A stretch of 64,000 nt of DNA from Rubritepida flocculans DSM 14296 (GTDB lineage: Bacteria > Pseudomonadota > Alphaproteobacteria > Acetobacterales > Acetobacteraceae): contig NZ_AUDH01000005.1 in assembly GCF_000425365.1 (NCBI RefSeq), positions 62,001-126,000 on the forward strand. Reading direction: 5' to 3'. The notes beneath the pieces are model-generated. The model ran no database searches, was not told the DNA's origin, and worked only from the letters and a program-made list of their open reading frames with translations. Positions 16,294 through 25,221 of this stretch are shown here, piece after piece (the first letter of the stretch is position 1; every line of letters begins with the position of its first letter). A program made the position numbers and the translations under genes.

Positions 16294-16749
16294 ATGAACA
16301 GGAAGCTCGGACGGCGCGGCGGCCTCGCCGCGCTGGCGGCCGCCGGGGCGGCGCTGCCCGCCATGGCGCAGACGGGGCCGGTGGAGAAGATCCTCTACCA
16401 CCTCAACATGCCGGGCGGGGAGGAGTTCGCCTATTACCGCCAGATGCTGGTGAACGTGCAGAACCACCTCACCGTGCTCACGCCCGGGCGATACGATTTC
16501 CGCATCATCATGCACGGGCCGGGCATCAACCTGCTGCGCTTCGGCGCGCGCAGCGACCCGCAGATCGCCGCCACGGTGGACGAACTGAAGCTCGCCGGCG
16601 TGCGCTTCGAGATCTGCCGCATCACGCTGCAGCGCGGCAACATCCCCCTCGAGCAGCTCTACGACGCGAGCGAGGACGACCTCGTGCCGAGCGGCGTGGG
16701 CCAGATCGCCAAGCTGCAGCACCAGGGCTTCGCCTACCTCAAGATCTGA
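16294..16749 (+). CDS. exported DsrE-family protein, second copy
   Basis: The 151-residue protein has a twin-arginine-like leader (GRRGGLAALAAAGAALPAMAQ). Its DsrE-fold body includes EKILYHLNM, YDFRIIMHGPGINLLRFGA, FEICRITLQRGNI with one cysteine, and a C-terminal GVGQIAKLQHQGFAYLKI. It differs clearly from the DsrE-like gene at 11161 but has the same architecture: export signal, fold and single Cys. It closes the sox region, following soxD by 27 bases with GGAGGGAGGG upstream. Its stop overlaps the end of the convergent methyltransferase gene. Confidence 0.8.
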   Translation: MNRKLGRRGGLAALAAAGAALPAMAQTGPVEKILYHLNMPGGEEFAYYRQMLVNVQNHLTVLTPGRYDFRIIMHGPGINLLRFGARSDPQIAATVDELKLAGVRFEICRITLQRGNIPLEQLYDASEDDLVPSGVGQIAKLQHQGFAYLKI

Positions 16750-17464
16750 TAGCGGCGGCCTCGCGCAGCACCGCCTCGGCGGCCGGCGTGAAGCCGCCAT
16801 CCGCCTCGTGCAGCACGAGGCCGGGCAGAACGCGATCAGGCCCGCGCCCTCCGCGCCGGGCCTGGATCAGAATGCGCCTGGCCGCGACACCCGCGCGCGG
16901 CCAGAGCGGCAGCAGCGCGATCGCGCCGCAGCGCGCGGCCTTCAGCGCCGCCGTCGCATCGCCGAGCCGCGCCGCGGGCAGCACGAGCGAGAGCGTGCCC
17001 AGATGCCGCAGGGGCGCGGCCAGCGCCGCCACCCAGGCGGCGAGCGGAACCTCCTCATGCGTCGCGGCGGCGCGGCGCGCGGCGGGCGGGGGCGTGCCGC
17101 CGGGCCACCAGGGCGGGTTGGCGAAGGCGTGGTCGCAGCGGGGCAGGGGGCCGGGCGCGCGCAGATCGGCCGCGCGCACATCGGCCGCCACGCCGTTCGC
17201 CGCCGCGTTGCGCGCCGCGAGGGCGGCGAGTTCCGGCTCGCGCTCGATGGCGACGACGCGAAGCCCCGGCACGCGCGCGGCGAGGCAGAGAAAGGCCGGG
17301 CCCGCGCCGCAGCCCATCTCCAGCACCGTCTCGCCGGGGCGCGCCGGCACGAAGGCGGCCAGCAGCACCGGGTCTATCGCCGCGCGCAACCCCTCGCGCA
17401 GCTGGGCGAGGCGCACGCGCCCGCCCAGCAGCCGGTCCTCCTCCGGCGGTTCACTGCCCGGCAT
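16739..17464 (-). CDS. TrmN6-like adenine-N6 methyltransferase
   Basis: The 241-residue protein is a class I SAM methyltransferase: the first motif is VLEMGCGAGPAFLCLAAR, the acidic loop is VAIERE and the catalytic motif is FANPPWW, an NPPY/W form used by exocyclic-amino methylases. GGRVRLAQLREGLRAAIDPVLLAAF near the N-terminus is typical of the tRNA1(Val) adenine-37-N6 methyltransferase group (COG4123). The tRNA substrate is inferred from that family. It starts at ATG 17464 inside the end of the DUF2007 gene (14-base overlap). It ends overlapping the convergent DsrE gene. Confidence 0.82.
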   Translation of the reverse strand: MPGSEPPEEDRLLGGRVRLAQLREGLRAAIDPVLLAAFVPARPGETVLEMGCGAGPAFLCLAARVPGLRVVAIEREPELAALAARNAAANGVAADVRAADLRAPGPLPRCDHAFANPPWWPGGTPPPAARRAAATHEEVPLAAWVAALAAPLRHLGTLSLVLPAARLGDATAALKAARCGAIALLPLWPRAGVAARRILIQARRGGRGPDRVLPGLVLHEADGGFTPAAEAVLREAAAIRS

Positions 17465-17648
17465 CGGCCAGGATGCGCCGGGCGCGCGCCGCGTCCTCGC
17501 CGCGCACGGCGAGGCGCTGGGGAAAGACGCCCGGCCCGAGCGCGGCGAGCTGCTGGTCGAGCAGCACGGCCTCGACGCCCGCATCGCGCAGCAGCGCGGC
17601 GAGGAACTGGATGCGCACCGGCTCCGCGCCCTCGGCCACCACCACCAT
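17451..17648 (-). CDS. DUF2007-type small protein
   Basis: This 65-residue protein starts MVVVAEGAEPVRIQFLAALL, followed by DAGVEAVLLDQQLAALGPGVFPQRLAV and DAARARRILADAG. The pattern (change of sequence position to hydrophobic strand, QxLA core, C-terminal ARRIL helix) fits the putative signal-transducing DUF2007 family, related to the PII-like fold. No function is established. It overlaps the methyltransferase start and diverges from the polyprenyl synthase gene. Confidence 0.7.
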   Translation of the reverse strand: MVVVAEGAEPVRIQFLAALLRDAGVEAVLLDQQLAALGPGVFPQRLAVRGEDAARARRILADAGQ

Positions 17649-17754
17649 CGCGCGCTCCCTTGCGGCCCCCTTCCTTGTCGCCACCTGGGGCGGGGGGTAT
17701 CCTGCGGCGGCGGGCTGCGGGGTCAAGGCCGCAACGGAACAGGGGCGGGACAGC

Positions 17755-18786
17755 GTGGCCGGAGTGATCGAGGCGGGCAGGGACGAATCGGCCAGGCGGG
17801 CCGATGGCGAGGACGCGCTGAAGCGCCTCACCGCGCTGGTCGCCGATGATCTGGCGAAGTGCAACCGCCTCATCGTCGAGCGCATGCACAGCCCCGTCGC
17901 GCTCATCCCGCAGCTTGCGGCGCATCTCGTCTCCTCGGGCGGCAAGCGGCTGCGGCCCGTGCTCACCCTCGCCGCCTCGCGCCTCTGCGGCTATGCGGGC
18001 GAGCGGCATGTGACGCTCGCGGCCTGCGTGGAGTTCATCCACACCGCCACCCTGCTGCATGACGACGTGGTGGACGAAAGCACGCTGCGCCGCGGCCAGG
18101 CCAGCGCCAACGCGCTGTTCGGCAACAAGCCCTCCGTCCTGGTGGGCGACTTCCTCTTCGCCCGCGCCTTCCGCCTGATGGTGGAGGACGGCGAGCTGGA
18201 GGTGATGCGCATCCTCTCCAGCGCGGCCGCCACCCTGGCCGAGGGCGAGGTGCTGCAGCTCCTCATCCAGAACGATCTCTCCACCGGCGAGGCGCAGTAT
18301 CTCGAGGTGATCGAGGGCAAGACCGCCTCGCTCTTCGCCGCGGCCACGCGCCTCGGCGCCGTGGTGGCCGGCCGCCCGACGGAGGAGGCGGAGGCGCTGG
18401 ACGCCTATGGCCGCAACCTCGGCATCGCCTTCCAGCTCGTGGACGACGCGCTCGACTACGCGGCCGAGCAGGCGCTGCTCGGCAAGACGGTGGGCGATGA
18501 TTTCCGCGAGGGGAAGATCACGCTGCCCGTGCTGATCGCCTTCCACGCGGGCGACGCAGAGGAGCAGGGCTTCTGGCGCCGCACCATCGAGGAGCGCGAC
18601 CAGCGCGAGGGCGATCTCGCGCAGGCGCAGCGCCTGATGGCCCGCCACCGCGCGGTGGAGCGCACGGTGGAGCGCGCCGCCGCCTATGGCGAAATCGCGC
18701 TGCGGGCGCTGGCGGGCTTCCCCGCCAACCCCTATCGCGAGGCGCTGGCCGAGGTGGTGCGCTTCTGCATCGCCCGCGCACGCTGA
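17755..18786 (+). CDS. ispB: all-trans polyprenyl diphosphate synthase (octa/decaprenyl)
   Basis: This enzyme condenses IPP units to make the isoprenoid side chain of ubiquinone. The 343-residue protein shows the GGKRLRP segment, the first aspartate-rich motif in LLHDDVVDES, the second in FQLVDDALDYAA, and the GKT motif between them. The start is taken as GTG 17755, downstream of a GGGGCGGGA site; GTG 17764 is an in-frame alternative. Chain length cannot be read with certainty; alphaproteobacteria commonly make Q10. It diverges from the DUF2007 gene. Confidence 0.9.
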   Translation: MAGVIEAGRDESARRADGEDALKRLTALVADDLAKCNRLIVERMHSPVALIPQLAAHLVSSGGKRLRPVLTLAASRLCGYAGERHVTLAACVEFIHTATLLHDDVVDESTLRRGQASANALFGNKPSVLVGDFLFARAFRLMVEDGELEVMRILSSAAATLAEGEVLQLLIQNDLSTGEAQYLEVIEGKTASLFAAATRLGAVVAGRPTEEAEALDAYGRNLGIAFQLVDDALDYAAEQALLGKTVGDDFREGKITLPVLIAFHAGDAEEQGFWRRTIEERDQREGDLAQAQRLMARHRAVERTVERAAAYGEIALRALAGFPANPYREALAEVVRFCIARAR

Positions 18787-18799
18787 ACGGCCGCCCGCA

Positions 18800-19459
18800 T
18801 CAGGCGCCGGCCAGCGCCACCTCGATCAGCCGCTCCAGCACCTCGGGCTCCTGCGCGCCAGCGATGGCGTGCTGGCCCTCCACGAGGAAGCAGGGCACGC
18901 CGTTGATGCCCAGGCGATGGGCGCGGAGGTTCTCGACATGCACCCACTCCGTCTCGGCCCCCGAGGCGAGGAAGCGCCGCGCCTCGGCTTCGTCGAAGCC
19001 CTCCTCGGCCGCGAGGGCGGCGAGCAGCGCGTGCTGGCCGATGTCCTGCCCCTCGCTGAAATAGGCGGTGAAGATGCGGCCGATCAGCCCTTCCACCGGC
19101 CCCTGCTGCCCGGCCCAGCGCAGCAGCCGGTGGCCGTCGAGGCTCGAGGGGATGCGGCGCATCAGCTCGAAGCGGAAGGCGATGCCCTCGGCCCGGCCGA
19201 GCTCGGCGATGGTGCCGTGCAGCCGGCGCGCCCGCTCCTCGCCGCCGAACTTGCGCGTCAGCCAGTCCTGGCGGGGGATGCCGCCCGGGGCGATGTCGGG
19301 GTTCAGCAGGAAGGGGCGCCAGTGCAGCTCGGGCTGCAGCTCGGGCCGCCCGGCCAGCACCCGCTGCAGCCGGCGGATGCCGAGCCAGCACCAGGGGCAG
19401 ACGAGATCGAAGACGATCTCGACCGAAAGCCGCGGCCGGGGTGGCGCCAGGATGTTCAC
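18800..19459 (-). CDS. DsbA-family oxidoreductase, FrnE-like
   Basis: The 219-residue protein has the thioredoxin-fold motif CPWC in VFDLVCPWCWLGIRRL and no signal peptide. This indicates a cytoplasmic FrnE/2-hydroxychromene-2-carboxylate isomerase-like DsbA relative. GINGVPCFLVEG near the C-terminus contains the expected cis-proline. FrnE proteins help in oxidative-stress tolerance in some bacteria; the role here is not shown. The start is a GTG at 19459. It is convergent with the polyprenyl synthase gene and diverges from the AI-2E family permease. Confidence 0.85.
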   Translation of the reverse strand: MNILAPPRPRLSVEIVFDLVCPWCWLGIRRLQRVLAGRPELQPELHWRPFLLNPDIAPGGIPRQDWLTRKFGGEERARRLHGTIAELGRAEGIAFRFELMRRIPSSLDGHRLLRWAGQQGPVEGLIGRIFTAYFSEGQDIGQHALLAALAAEEGFDEAEARRFLASGAETEWVHVENLRAHRLGINGVPCFLVEGQHAIAGAQEPEVLERLIEVALAGA

Positions 19460-19500
19460 GCCGCCATTCTAGCCGCCCGCGCGCCGAAGGGTAAGGATGC

Positions 19501-20577
19501 ATGGACACGCAGGAGGGGCTGACCCGGCTGATCGGGCTGATGGCGGCGGTGGCGCTGGGCGTCGCCGCCTTCCTGGTGCTGCAGCCCTTCATCTCGGCGC
19601 TGCTCTGGGCGGTGATCCTGGTCTTCTCCACCTGGCCGGCCTATCGCGCGCTGACCGACCGGCTGCGCCTCGGCCCCGGTGCGGCGGCGCTGGTGATGGT
19701 GGCGGCGGAGTTCCTTCTGCTCGGCCTGCCGCTGCTCTTCGCCGCCCCGGTGCGGCGGGAGGACATCGAGGGCATCCGCGCCTGGATCGAGCGCGTGCTC
19801 TCCGAGGGGCTGCCCGATCTCTCGGGCCTGTTCCTCGCCATCCCGCTGGTGGGCGGGCAGATCAACGACTGGTGGAACTCGCTGGCGGGGGACAGTTCGC
19901 ACCTCATCGCCGCGCTCAGGCCCTATTCCGGGACCGTGGCGCAGTTCCTGCTCGGGCTGCTGCTGGCGGTGCTCTCGGGCATCGCGGAGATGCTGCTGGC
20001 CATCGCGCTGGCCTTCTTCCTCTACCGCGACGGGCCGGCCATCGCCCGGCAGAGCTTCCTGCTGCTGCAGCGGCTGGCGGGCGATCAGGCCGCGCATCTG
20101 TGGGAGCTGACGGGCAATGTCACGCGCGGGGTGGTCTATGGGCTGCTCGGCACCGCCATCGTGCAGGGGTTCATGACCGCCTTCGGGCTCTGGATCGCGG
20201 GGGTGCCGCAGCCCGTGCTGCTGGGGGTGATCGCGGGGGTGATCTCCATCCTGCCCGTGGGGGCGCCGCTCGTCTGGATTCCGGCCGCGATCTGGCTTCT
20301 CGCCACCGACAAGATCGGCTGGGGGCTGTTCATGCTTGCCTATGGGGCGCTCGGCATCTCCTCGGTGGACAATGTGATCCGGCCCTGGCTGATCTCGCGC
20401 GGGGCGGATTTGCCCCTGCTGCTGACGCTGCTGGGGGCGCTGGGCGGCGTCTTCGCCTTCGGCTTCCTCGGCCTGTTCCTGGGCCCGGTGGTGCTGGCGG
20501 TGGGCTATGCGCTGCTGCTCGATTGGGCGCGGGAGGGGCAGGATCAGGCTTCCAACCCGCCGCCGCCGCCCCTATAG
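19501..20577 (+). CDS. AI-2E family transporter
   Basis: The 358-residue polytopic membrane protein matches the AI-2E/TqsA/PerM family. It has two N-terminal helices (GLMAAVALGVAAFLVLQPFI, ALLWAVILVFSTWPAYRAL), a soluble loop of about 130 residues and a C-terminal block of four or five helices. That block includes GVPQPVLLGVIAGVISILPVGAP and DNVIRPWLI. Some members export autoinducer-2 or act as sodium/proton exchangers; the substrate here is unknown. It ends in a run of proline codons. The following 46 bases carry CCGGCCTTCCGGCCGG, a small hairpin. Confidence 0.85.
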   Translation: MDTQEGLTRLIGLMAAVALGVAAFLVLQPFISALLWAVILVFSTWPAYRALTDRLRLGPGAAALVMVAAEFLLLGLPLLFAAPVRREDIEGIRAWIERVLSEGLPDLSGLFLAIPLVGGQINDWWNSLAGDSSHLIAALRPYSGTVAQFLLGLLLAVLSGIAEMLLAIALAFFLYRDGPAIARQSFLLLQRLAGDQAAHLWELTGNVTRGVVYGLLGTAIVQGFMTAFGLWIAGVPQPVLLGVIAGVISILPVGAPLVWIPAAIWLLATDKIGWGLFMLAYGALGISSVDNVIRPWLISRGADLPLLLTLLGALGGVFAFGFLGLFLGPVVLAVGYALLLDWAREGQDQASNPPPPPL

Positions 20578-20623
20578 GGGCCGCTTGCCGGCCTTCCGGC
20601 CGGGGGACGGGGAGACAGAACAG

Positions 20624-22210
20624 ATGCGTCGTTGGTTGCTGGCCGCGGCCCTGGCCGTGGCGTGCTGGGCGGTCGCGCCCGCCGCGGAGGCGCGCACCGT
20701 GCGCTGGTCGGCGAGCGGGGATCCCAACACCATGGACCCGCACAGCCAGAACCTGGGCACCGTGACCATGGTGCTGCAGCAGATCTATGACCCGCTGATC
20801 CACCGCAACCCGCAGCTCGGGCTGGAGCCGGGCCTCGCCCTCTCCTGGCGGCAGGAGGAGCCGACGCGCTGGCGCTTCGTGCTGCGCCAGGGCGTGCGCT
20901 TCCACGAGGGCGAGCCCTTCACCGCCGACGACGTGGTGTTCAGCATCACCCGCGCCCTGGCACCCACCTCCAACTTCGGCATCTTCGTGGACACCATCGA
21001 GCGCGCGGTGGCCGTGGACGACTTCACGGTGGACATCGTGACCAAGGTGCCGGACCCGATCCTGCCCAACAAGCTCGCCTCCGTGTTCATCATGTCGCGC
21101 TCCTGGAGCGAGCGGCACAACGCCACGCGTCCGCAGAACACGCGCCAGCGCGAGGAGATGCACACGGTGCGCAACACCAACGGCACCGGCGCCTTCCGCC
21201 TTTCCGTGCGCGAGCCGGACGTGCGCACCGTGATGGTCCGCAACAACGAGTGGTGGGGCTGGCAGGTGCCCGGCAACCGGAGCAACGTGACCGAGATCGT
21301 CTATCGCCCGATCGCGAGCGACGCGACGCGCGTGGCCGCCCTGCTCTCGGGCGAGGTGGATTTCGTGCTCGACCCGCCGCTGCAGGACCTGAACCGGCTG
21401 CGCAACGCCCAGGGCCTGCGCGTGCTGGAGGGGCCCGAGGTGCGCACCCTCTTCTTCGCCATGGACACGCACCGCGACGAGCTTCTCTACAGCGACGTGC
21501 GCGGCCGCAACCCCTTCCGCGACCTGCGCGTGCGCCAGGCGCTCTACCACGCGATCGACATCCAGGCGATCCACCGCACCATCATGCGCGGGCAGAGCGT
21601 CATCACGGGCACGCTCTTTCCCGAGCAGGTGAACGGCTATGTGCGCGAGGAGGATGTCCGCCTGCCCTACGACCCGGCGCGTGCCCGGGCGCTGCTGGCC
21701 GAGGCCGGATTCCCCAACGGCTTCGAGATCACGCTCGACTGCTCCAACAACCGCTACATCAACGACGAGCAGATCTGCCAGGCCGTGGCGGCGATGTGGA
21801 CGCGGGTGGGCGTGCGCACGCGGCTGAACGCCATGCCGCTCGCCACCTTCTTCCCGAAGATCCAGCGCGACGACACCAGCATCTACCTGCTGGGCTGGGG
21901 CGTTCCCACCCTGGACGCGCTCTATTCCTTCCAGTCGCTGCTCGCCACGCGCGGCACGGCCCAGGGCGATGGCATCTGGAACTTCGGCCGCTACTCCAAC
22001 CCGCGCATGGACGCGCTGATCGAGCGGATGAAGACCGAGACGGGCGAGGCCCGTCAGGCCGCGATCCGCGAGGCGCTGCGCCTCTATCGCGAGGATGTGC
22101 CGCACATCCCGCTGCACCACCAGATGATCCCCTGGGCGATGCGCGCGAACATCCAGATCCCCCACATGGCGAACAACCAGCCTTATTTCCGCTGGATGGT
22201 CGTGAACTGA
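20624..22210 (+). CDS. peptide ABC transporter substrate-binding protein (DppA/OppA type)
   Basis: This 528-residue solute-binding protein of family SBP_bac_5 has a signal peptide (LLAAALAVACWAVAPAAEA). It then has the family hallmarks RWSASGDPNTMDPHSQNLG, ALSWRQEEPTRWRFVLRQGVRFHEG, FTADDVVFSI and the VRQALYHAID segment. It captures peptides, or other substrates of this family, in the periplasm for the two permeases and two ATPases that follow. It begins the five-gene importer operon. A long hairpin follows it. Confidence 0.9.
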   Translation: MRRWLLAAALAVACWAVAPAAEARTVRWSASGDPNTMDPHSQNLGTVTMVLQQIYDPLIHRNPQLGLEPGLALSWRQEEPTRWRFVLRQGVRFHEGEPFTADDVVFSITRALAPTSNFGIFVDTIERAVAVDDFTVDIVTKVPDPILPNKLASVFIMSRSWSERHNATRPQNTRQREEMHTVRNTNGTGAFRLSVREPDVRTVMVRNNEWWGWQVPGNRSNVTEIVYRPIASDATRVAALLSGEVDFVLDPPLQDLNRLRNAQGLRVLEGPEVRTLFFAMDTHRDELLYSDVRGRNPFRDLRVRQALYHAIDIQAIHRTIMRGQSVITGTLFPEQVNGYVREEDVRLPYDPARARALLAEAGFPNGFEITLDCSNNRYINDEQICQAVAAMWTRVGVRTRLNAMPLATFFPKIQRDDTSIYLLGWGVPTLDALYSFQSLLATRGTAQGDGIWNFGRYSNPRMDALIERMKTETGEARQAAIREALRLYREDVPHIPLHHQMIPWAMRANIQIPHMANNQPYFRWMVVN

Positions 22211-22224
22211 GGATGTCTTGACCG

Positions 22225-22259
22225 CGCCGGCGGCCGGGGCCCACGCCCGGCCGCCGGCG
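22225..22259 (+). promoter_or_regulatory. intercistronic stem-loop after the binding-protein gene
   Basis: Two perfect 14-base GC-only arms (22225-22238 and 22246-22259) surround a 7-base loop in the 63-base gap between the binding-protein and first permease genes. There is no T-run, so it should not terminate fully. Stem-loops at this position in ABC operons usually protect the upstream mRNA and let the binding protein exceed the membrane parts; that role is inferred. Confidence 0.6.
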
Positions 22260-22273
22260 ACGAGGAACGCAGA

Positions 22274-23254
22274 ATGTTCGCCTTCATCATCTCGCGCCTG
22301 CTGCAGGCGCTGCCTGTGATGTTCACGGTCTCGCTCATCAGCTTCGCCATGTTCGCCTATGTGGGCGACCCGGTGGCGATCATGCTGGGGCAGGACTTCA
22401 CCGAGGCGCAGCGCCAGCAGCTCATCCGTGACCTGGGGCTCGACCAGCCCTTCTTCGTGCAGTTCGCGACCTTCCTCGGCAACGCCGTGCAGGGCGAGTT
22501 CGGCCTTTCCTACCGGCTCTCGCGCCCGGTGGCCGAGCTGATCGCCGAGCGCGCGCCGGCCACGCTCGAGCTCGCCTTCACCGCCGCCTTCATCGCGCTC
22601 GCCGTCGGCGTGCCGATGGGGGTCTATACGGGGCTTTACCGCAACTCCTGGCTCAGCCGCTTCTTCCTCACCTTCTCGCTGATCGGCGTCTCGCTGCCCA
22701 CCTTCCTCATCGGCATCCTGCTCATCCTCACCTTCAGCGTCTGGCTGGGCTGGCTGCCCTCCTTCGGGCGGGGCGAGGTGACGCGGCTGGGGTGGTGGAG
22801 CACGGGCTTCCTCACCTGGTCGGGCATCAAGGCGCTGATCCTGCCCGCCATCACGCTGGGGCTGTTCCAGCTCACCCTCATCATGCGCCTCGTGCGCAGC
22901 GAGATGATGGAGGTGCTGCGGACGGACTACATCAAGTTCGCGCGCGCCCGGGGCCTGTCCAACCGCGCGGTGCATTTCGGCCATGCGCTGAAGAACACGC
23001 TGGTGCCCGTCATCACCATCGCAGGGCTGCAGCTCGGCGGGATCATCGCCTTCGCCATCGTCACCGAGACGGTGTTCCAGTGGCCGGGGATGGGGCTGCT
23101 CTTCATCCAGAGCGTCGGCGCGGCGGACATCCCGGTGATGGCGGCCTATCTGATGCTGATCGCGCTCGTCTTCGTCACCATCAACCTGATCGTGGACCTG
23201 CTCTACTACGCGGTGGACCCGAGGCTGCGCGTCGGGCGGGGGAAGGGGCACTGA
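22274..23254 (+). CDS. peptide ABC transporter permease (DppB/OppB type)
   Basis: The 326-residue inner-membrane permease shows the DppB N-terminal helix (FIISRLLQALPVMFTVSLISF) and the DQPFFVQF/FGLSYRLSRPVAELI region. The EAA loop, which contacts the ATPase, is in RTDYIKFARARGLSNRAVHFGHALKNTLVP. About six helices are visible. It pairs with the DppC-type subunit encoded downstream. The specific substrate is not determinable. Confidence 0.92.
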   Translation: MFAFIISRLLQALPVMFTVSLISFAMFAYVGDPVAIMLGQDFTEAQRQQLIRDLGLDQPFFVQFATFLGNAVQGEFGLSYRLSRPVAELIAERAPATLELAFTAAFIALAVGVPMGVYTGLYRNSWLSRFFLTFSLIGVSLPTFLIGILLILTFSVWLGWLPSFGRGEVTRLGWWSTGFLTWSGIKALILPAITLGLFQLTLIMRLVRSEMMEVLRTDYIKFARARGLSNRAVHFGHALKNTLVPVITIAGLQLGGIIAFAIVTETVFQWPGMGLLFIQSVGAADIPVMAAYLMLIALVFVTINLIVDLLYYAVDPRLRVGRGKGH

Positions 23255-23260
23255 TGGTTC

Positions 23261-23343
23261 CCCACGAAACCGCTTCGCGTTCTCGCGGGGACCCCGAGCG
23301 ATGAACTCCCACGAAACCGCTTCGCGCTGCCGCGAGGACCCCG
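23261..23343. repeat. two tandem imperfect 36-bp repeats
   Basis: The units at 23261-23296 and 23308-23343 share the first 19 bases (CCCACGAAACCGCTTCGCG) and the closing GGACCCCG, with a few changes between them. The spacing is 47 bases, and each unit is preceded by GATG. Together they fill the gap between the two permease genes. Each unit can fold a small CGCG...CGCG hairpin. They resemble dispersed intergenic repeats of high-GC proteobacteria. Confidence 0.65.
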
Positions 23344-23347
23344 TCTG

Positions 23348-24250
23348 ATGCGCGCCTTCTTCGATTCCGACCTGTGGTGGAGCTTCACGCGCTCGCCCGT
23401 CACGGTGCTTTCGGCCGTCACGGCCTTCGTCTGCATCGCGGGGGCGGTGTTCGCGCCCTGGCTCGCGCCGCACAACCCTTTCGACCTCGCCTCGCTGCAG
23501 CTTCTCGACGCCTTCAAGCCCCCGGCCTGGAGCGCGGAGGGGGATCTCGCCTATCCGCTGGGCACGGACGACCAGGGGCGCGACGTGCTCTCGGCCATCA
23601 TGTACGGCGCGCGCGTCTCGCTGCTGGTGGGCTTCGCCGCCGTGGCCTTCTCGACGCTTCTCGGCGTCACGCTCGGGCTGCTCGCGGGCTATCTGGGCGG
23701 CAAGGTGGACGCGCTGCTCATGCGCATCGCCGACATCCAGCTCACCTTCCCGGGCATCCTGGTGGCGCTGCTGGTGGACGGCATCGTGCGCGCCGCCCTG
23801 CCGCGCGACGTGCACGACCAGATCGCGGTGTTCGTGGTGATCTTCGCCATCGGCATCTCCAACTGGCCGCAGTTCGCGCGCACGGTGCGCGGCTCCACCC
23901 TCGTCGAGCGCAACAAGGAATACGTGCAGGCGGCGCGCGTGATCGGGCTCTCGCCGCTGCGCATCATGGTCAGCCACGTGCTGCCCAACGTGATGTCGCC
24001 GGTTCTGGTGATCGCCACCCTCTCGCTCGGCTTCGCGATCCTCGCCGAGGCCACGCTCTCCTTCCTCGGCGTGGGCGTGCCGCCCACCCAGCCCTCCCTC
24101 GGCACCCTCATCCGCATCGGCAACGACTTCCTGTTCTCCGGCGAATGGTGGATCACGATCTTCCCCGGCGTGGCGCTGATCGTGATGGTGCTCTCCGTCA
24201 ACCTGCTGGGCGATTGGCTGCGCGACGCCCTCAACCCGAAGCTGCGCTGA
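23348..24250 (+). CDS. peptide ABC transporter permease (DppC/OppC type)
   Basis: The 300-residue permease begins MRAFFDSDLWWSFTRSP and has the DppC-type periplasmic segment AYPLGTDDQGRDVLS-like (PLGTDDQGRDVLSAIMYGAR). The EAA loop is KEYVQAARVIGLSPLRIMVSHVLPNV, and FLGVGVPPTQPSLGTLI marks the C-terminal part. It forms the translocation pore with the upstream permease. Its TGA shares one base with the next gene's ATG. Confidence 0.92.
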   Translation: MRAFFDSDLWWSFTRSPVTVLSAVTAFVCIAGAVFAPWLAPHNPFDLASLQLLDAFKPPAWSAEGDLAYPLGTDDQGRDVLSAIMYGARVSLLVGFAAVAFSTLLGVTLGLLAGYLGGKVDALLMRIADIQLTFPGILVALLVDGIVRAALPRDVHDQIAVFVVIFAIGISNWPQFARTVRGSTLVERNKEYVQAARVIGLSPLRIMVSHVLPNVMSPVLVIATLSLGFAILAEATLSFLGVGVPPTQPSLGTLIRIGNDFLFSGEWWITIFPGVALIVMVLSVNLLGDWLRDALNPKLR

Positions 24251-25221
24251 TGTCCCTGCTGGAAGTGAAGAACCTGCGCGTGGAGTTCCCCACGCGCCGC
24301 GGCACGCTGGTGGCGCTGGACGACGTCTCCTTCGCCATCGCGCCCGGCGAGGTGCTGGGCGTGGTGGGGGAATCGGGCGCGGGCAAGTCCATGACCGGGG
24401 CGGCCATCATCGGGCTGCTGGAGCCGCCCGGGCGCATCGCGGGGGGGCAGATTCTGCTCGAGGGCCGGCGCATCGACAACCTGCCCTACGAGCAGATGCG
24501 CCGCATCCGCGGCCGCGAGATCGGCGCGATCTTCCAGGATCCGCTGACCACGCTGAACCCGCTCTACACGGTGGGCCGGCAGCTCGTGGAGACGATGACG
24601 ACGCACCTGCCCATCGGCCCCGGCGAGGCGCGCGAGCGGGCGATCGGCTGGCTCGAGCAGGTCGGCATCCCCGCCGCGCGGGAGCGCATCGACAGCTACC
24701 CGCACGAGTTCTCGGGCGGCATGCGGCAACGCGTCGTCATCGCGCTCGCGCTCTGCGCCGAGCCGAAGCTGATCGTGGCCGATGAACCCACCACGGCGCT
24801 CGACGTCTCCATCCAGGCGCAGGTCATCGCCCTGCTCAAGCGCCTGGCGCGCGAGAAGGGGACGGCGATGATGCTGGTGACGCACGACATGGGCGTGATC
24901 GCCGAGACGGCGGACCGTGTGGCGGTCATGTATGCCGGCCGCATCGCCGAGATCGGCCCCGTGCGCGAGGTGGTGAAGCACGCGAACCACCCCTATTCGC
25001 AGGGGCTGATGGCCTCCATCCCACCGCTCGACCGTCGGGTGGAGCGGCTGCAGCAGATCGAGGGCGCCATGCCCCGCCTCTCCGCCATCCCGAAGGGCTG
25101 CGCCTACAACCCGCGCTGCCCCCACGCCTTCGACCGCTGCCAGACGGAGCGGCCCGATCTCATGCCCGCCGGCCGCACCGAGGCCGCCTGCTGGCTGCAC
25201 GCGGAGGGGTCCGCGCGATGA
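24250..25221 (+). CDS. peptide ABC transporter ATP-binding protein (DppD/OppD type)
   Basis: This 323-residue ATPase has Walker A GESGAGKS, the Q-loop in [16 protein letters not shown] signature FSGGMRQR, Walker [13 protein letters not shown] and the switch histidine in LVTHDMG. The C-terminal oligopeptide-transport extension carries cysteines in [15 protein letters not shown], which in DppD-type proteins can bind an iron-sulfur cluster. It pairs with the ATPase encoded next, whose start overlaps its end by four bases. Confidence 0.93.
   Translation: MSLLEVKNLRVEFPTRRGTLVALDDVSFAIAPGEVLGVVGESGAGKSMTGAAIIGLLEPPGRIAGGQILLEGRRIDNLPYEQMRRIRGREIGAIFQDPLTTLNPLYTVGRQLVETMTTHLPIGPGEARERAIGWLEQVGIPAARERIDSYPHEFSGGMRQRVVIALALCAEPKLIVADEPTTALDVSIQAQVIALLKRLAREKGTAMMLVTHDMGVIAETADRVAVMYAGRIAEIGPVREVVKHANHPYSQGLMASIPPLDRRVERLQQIEGAMPRLSAIPKGCAYNPRCPHAFDRCQTERPDLMPAGRTEAACWLHAEGSAR

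Noticed and set aside
23261-23343. CRISPR array
   Set aside because: Only two imperfect units with an 11-base spacer are present and no cas gene is nearby. This is a tandem intergenic repeat.
20330-23977. 1215-codon open frame on the minus strand across the peptide transporter
   Set aside because: It spans several real genes and spacers, has composition typical of antisense shadows, and shows no recognisable motif.
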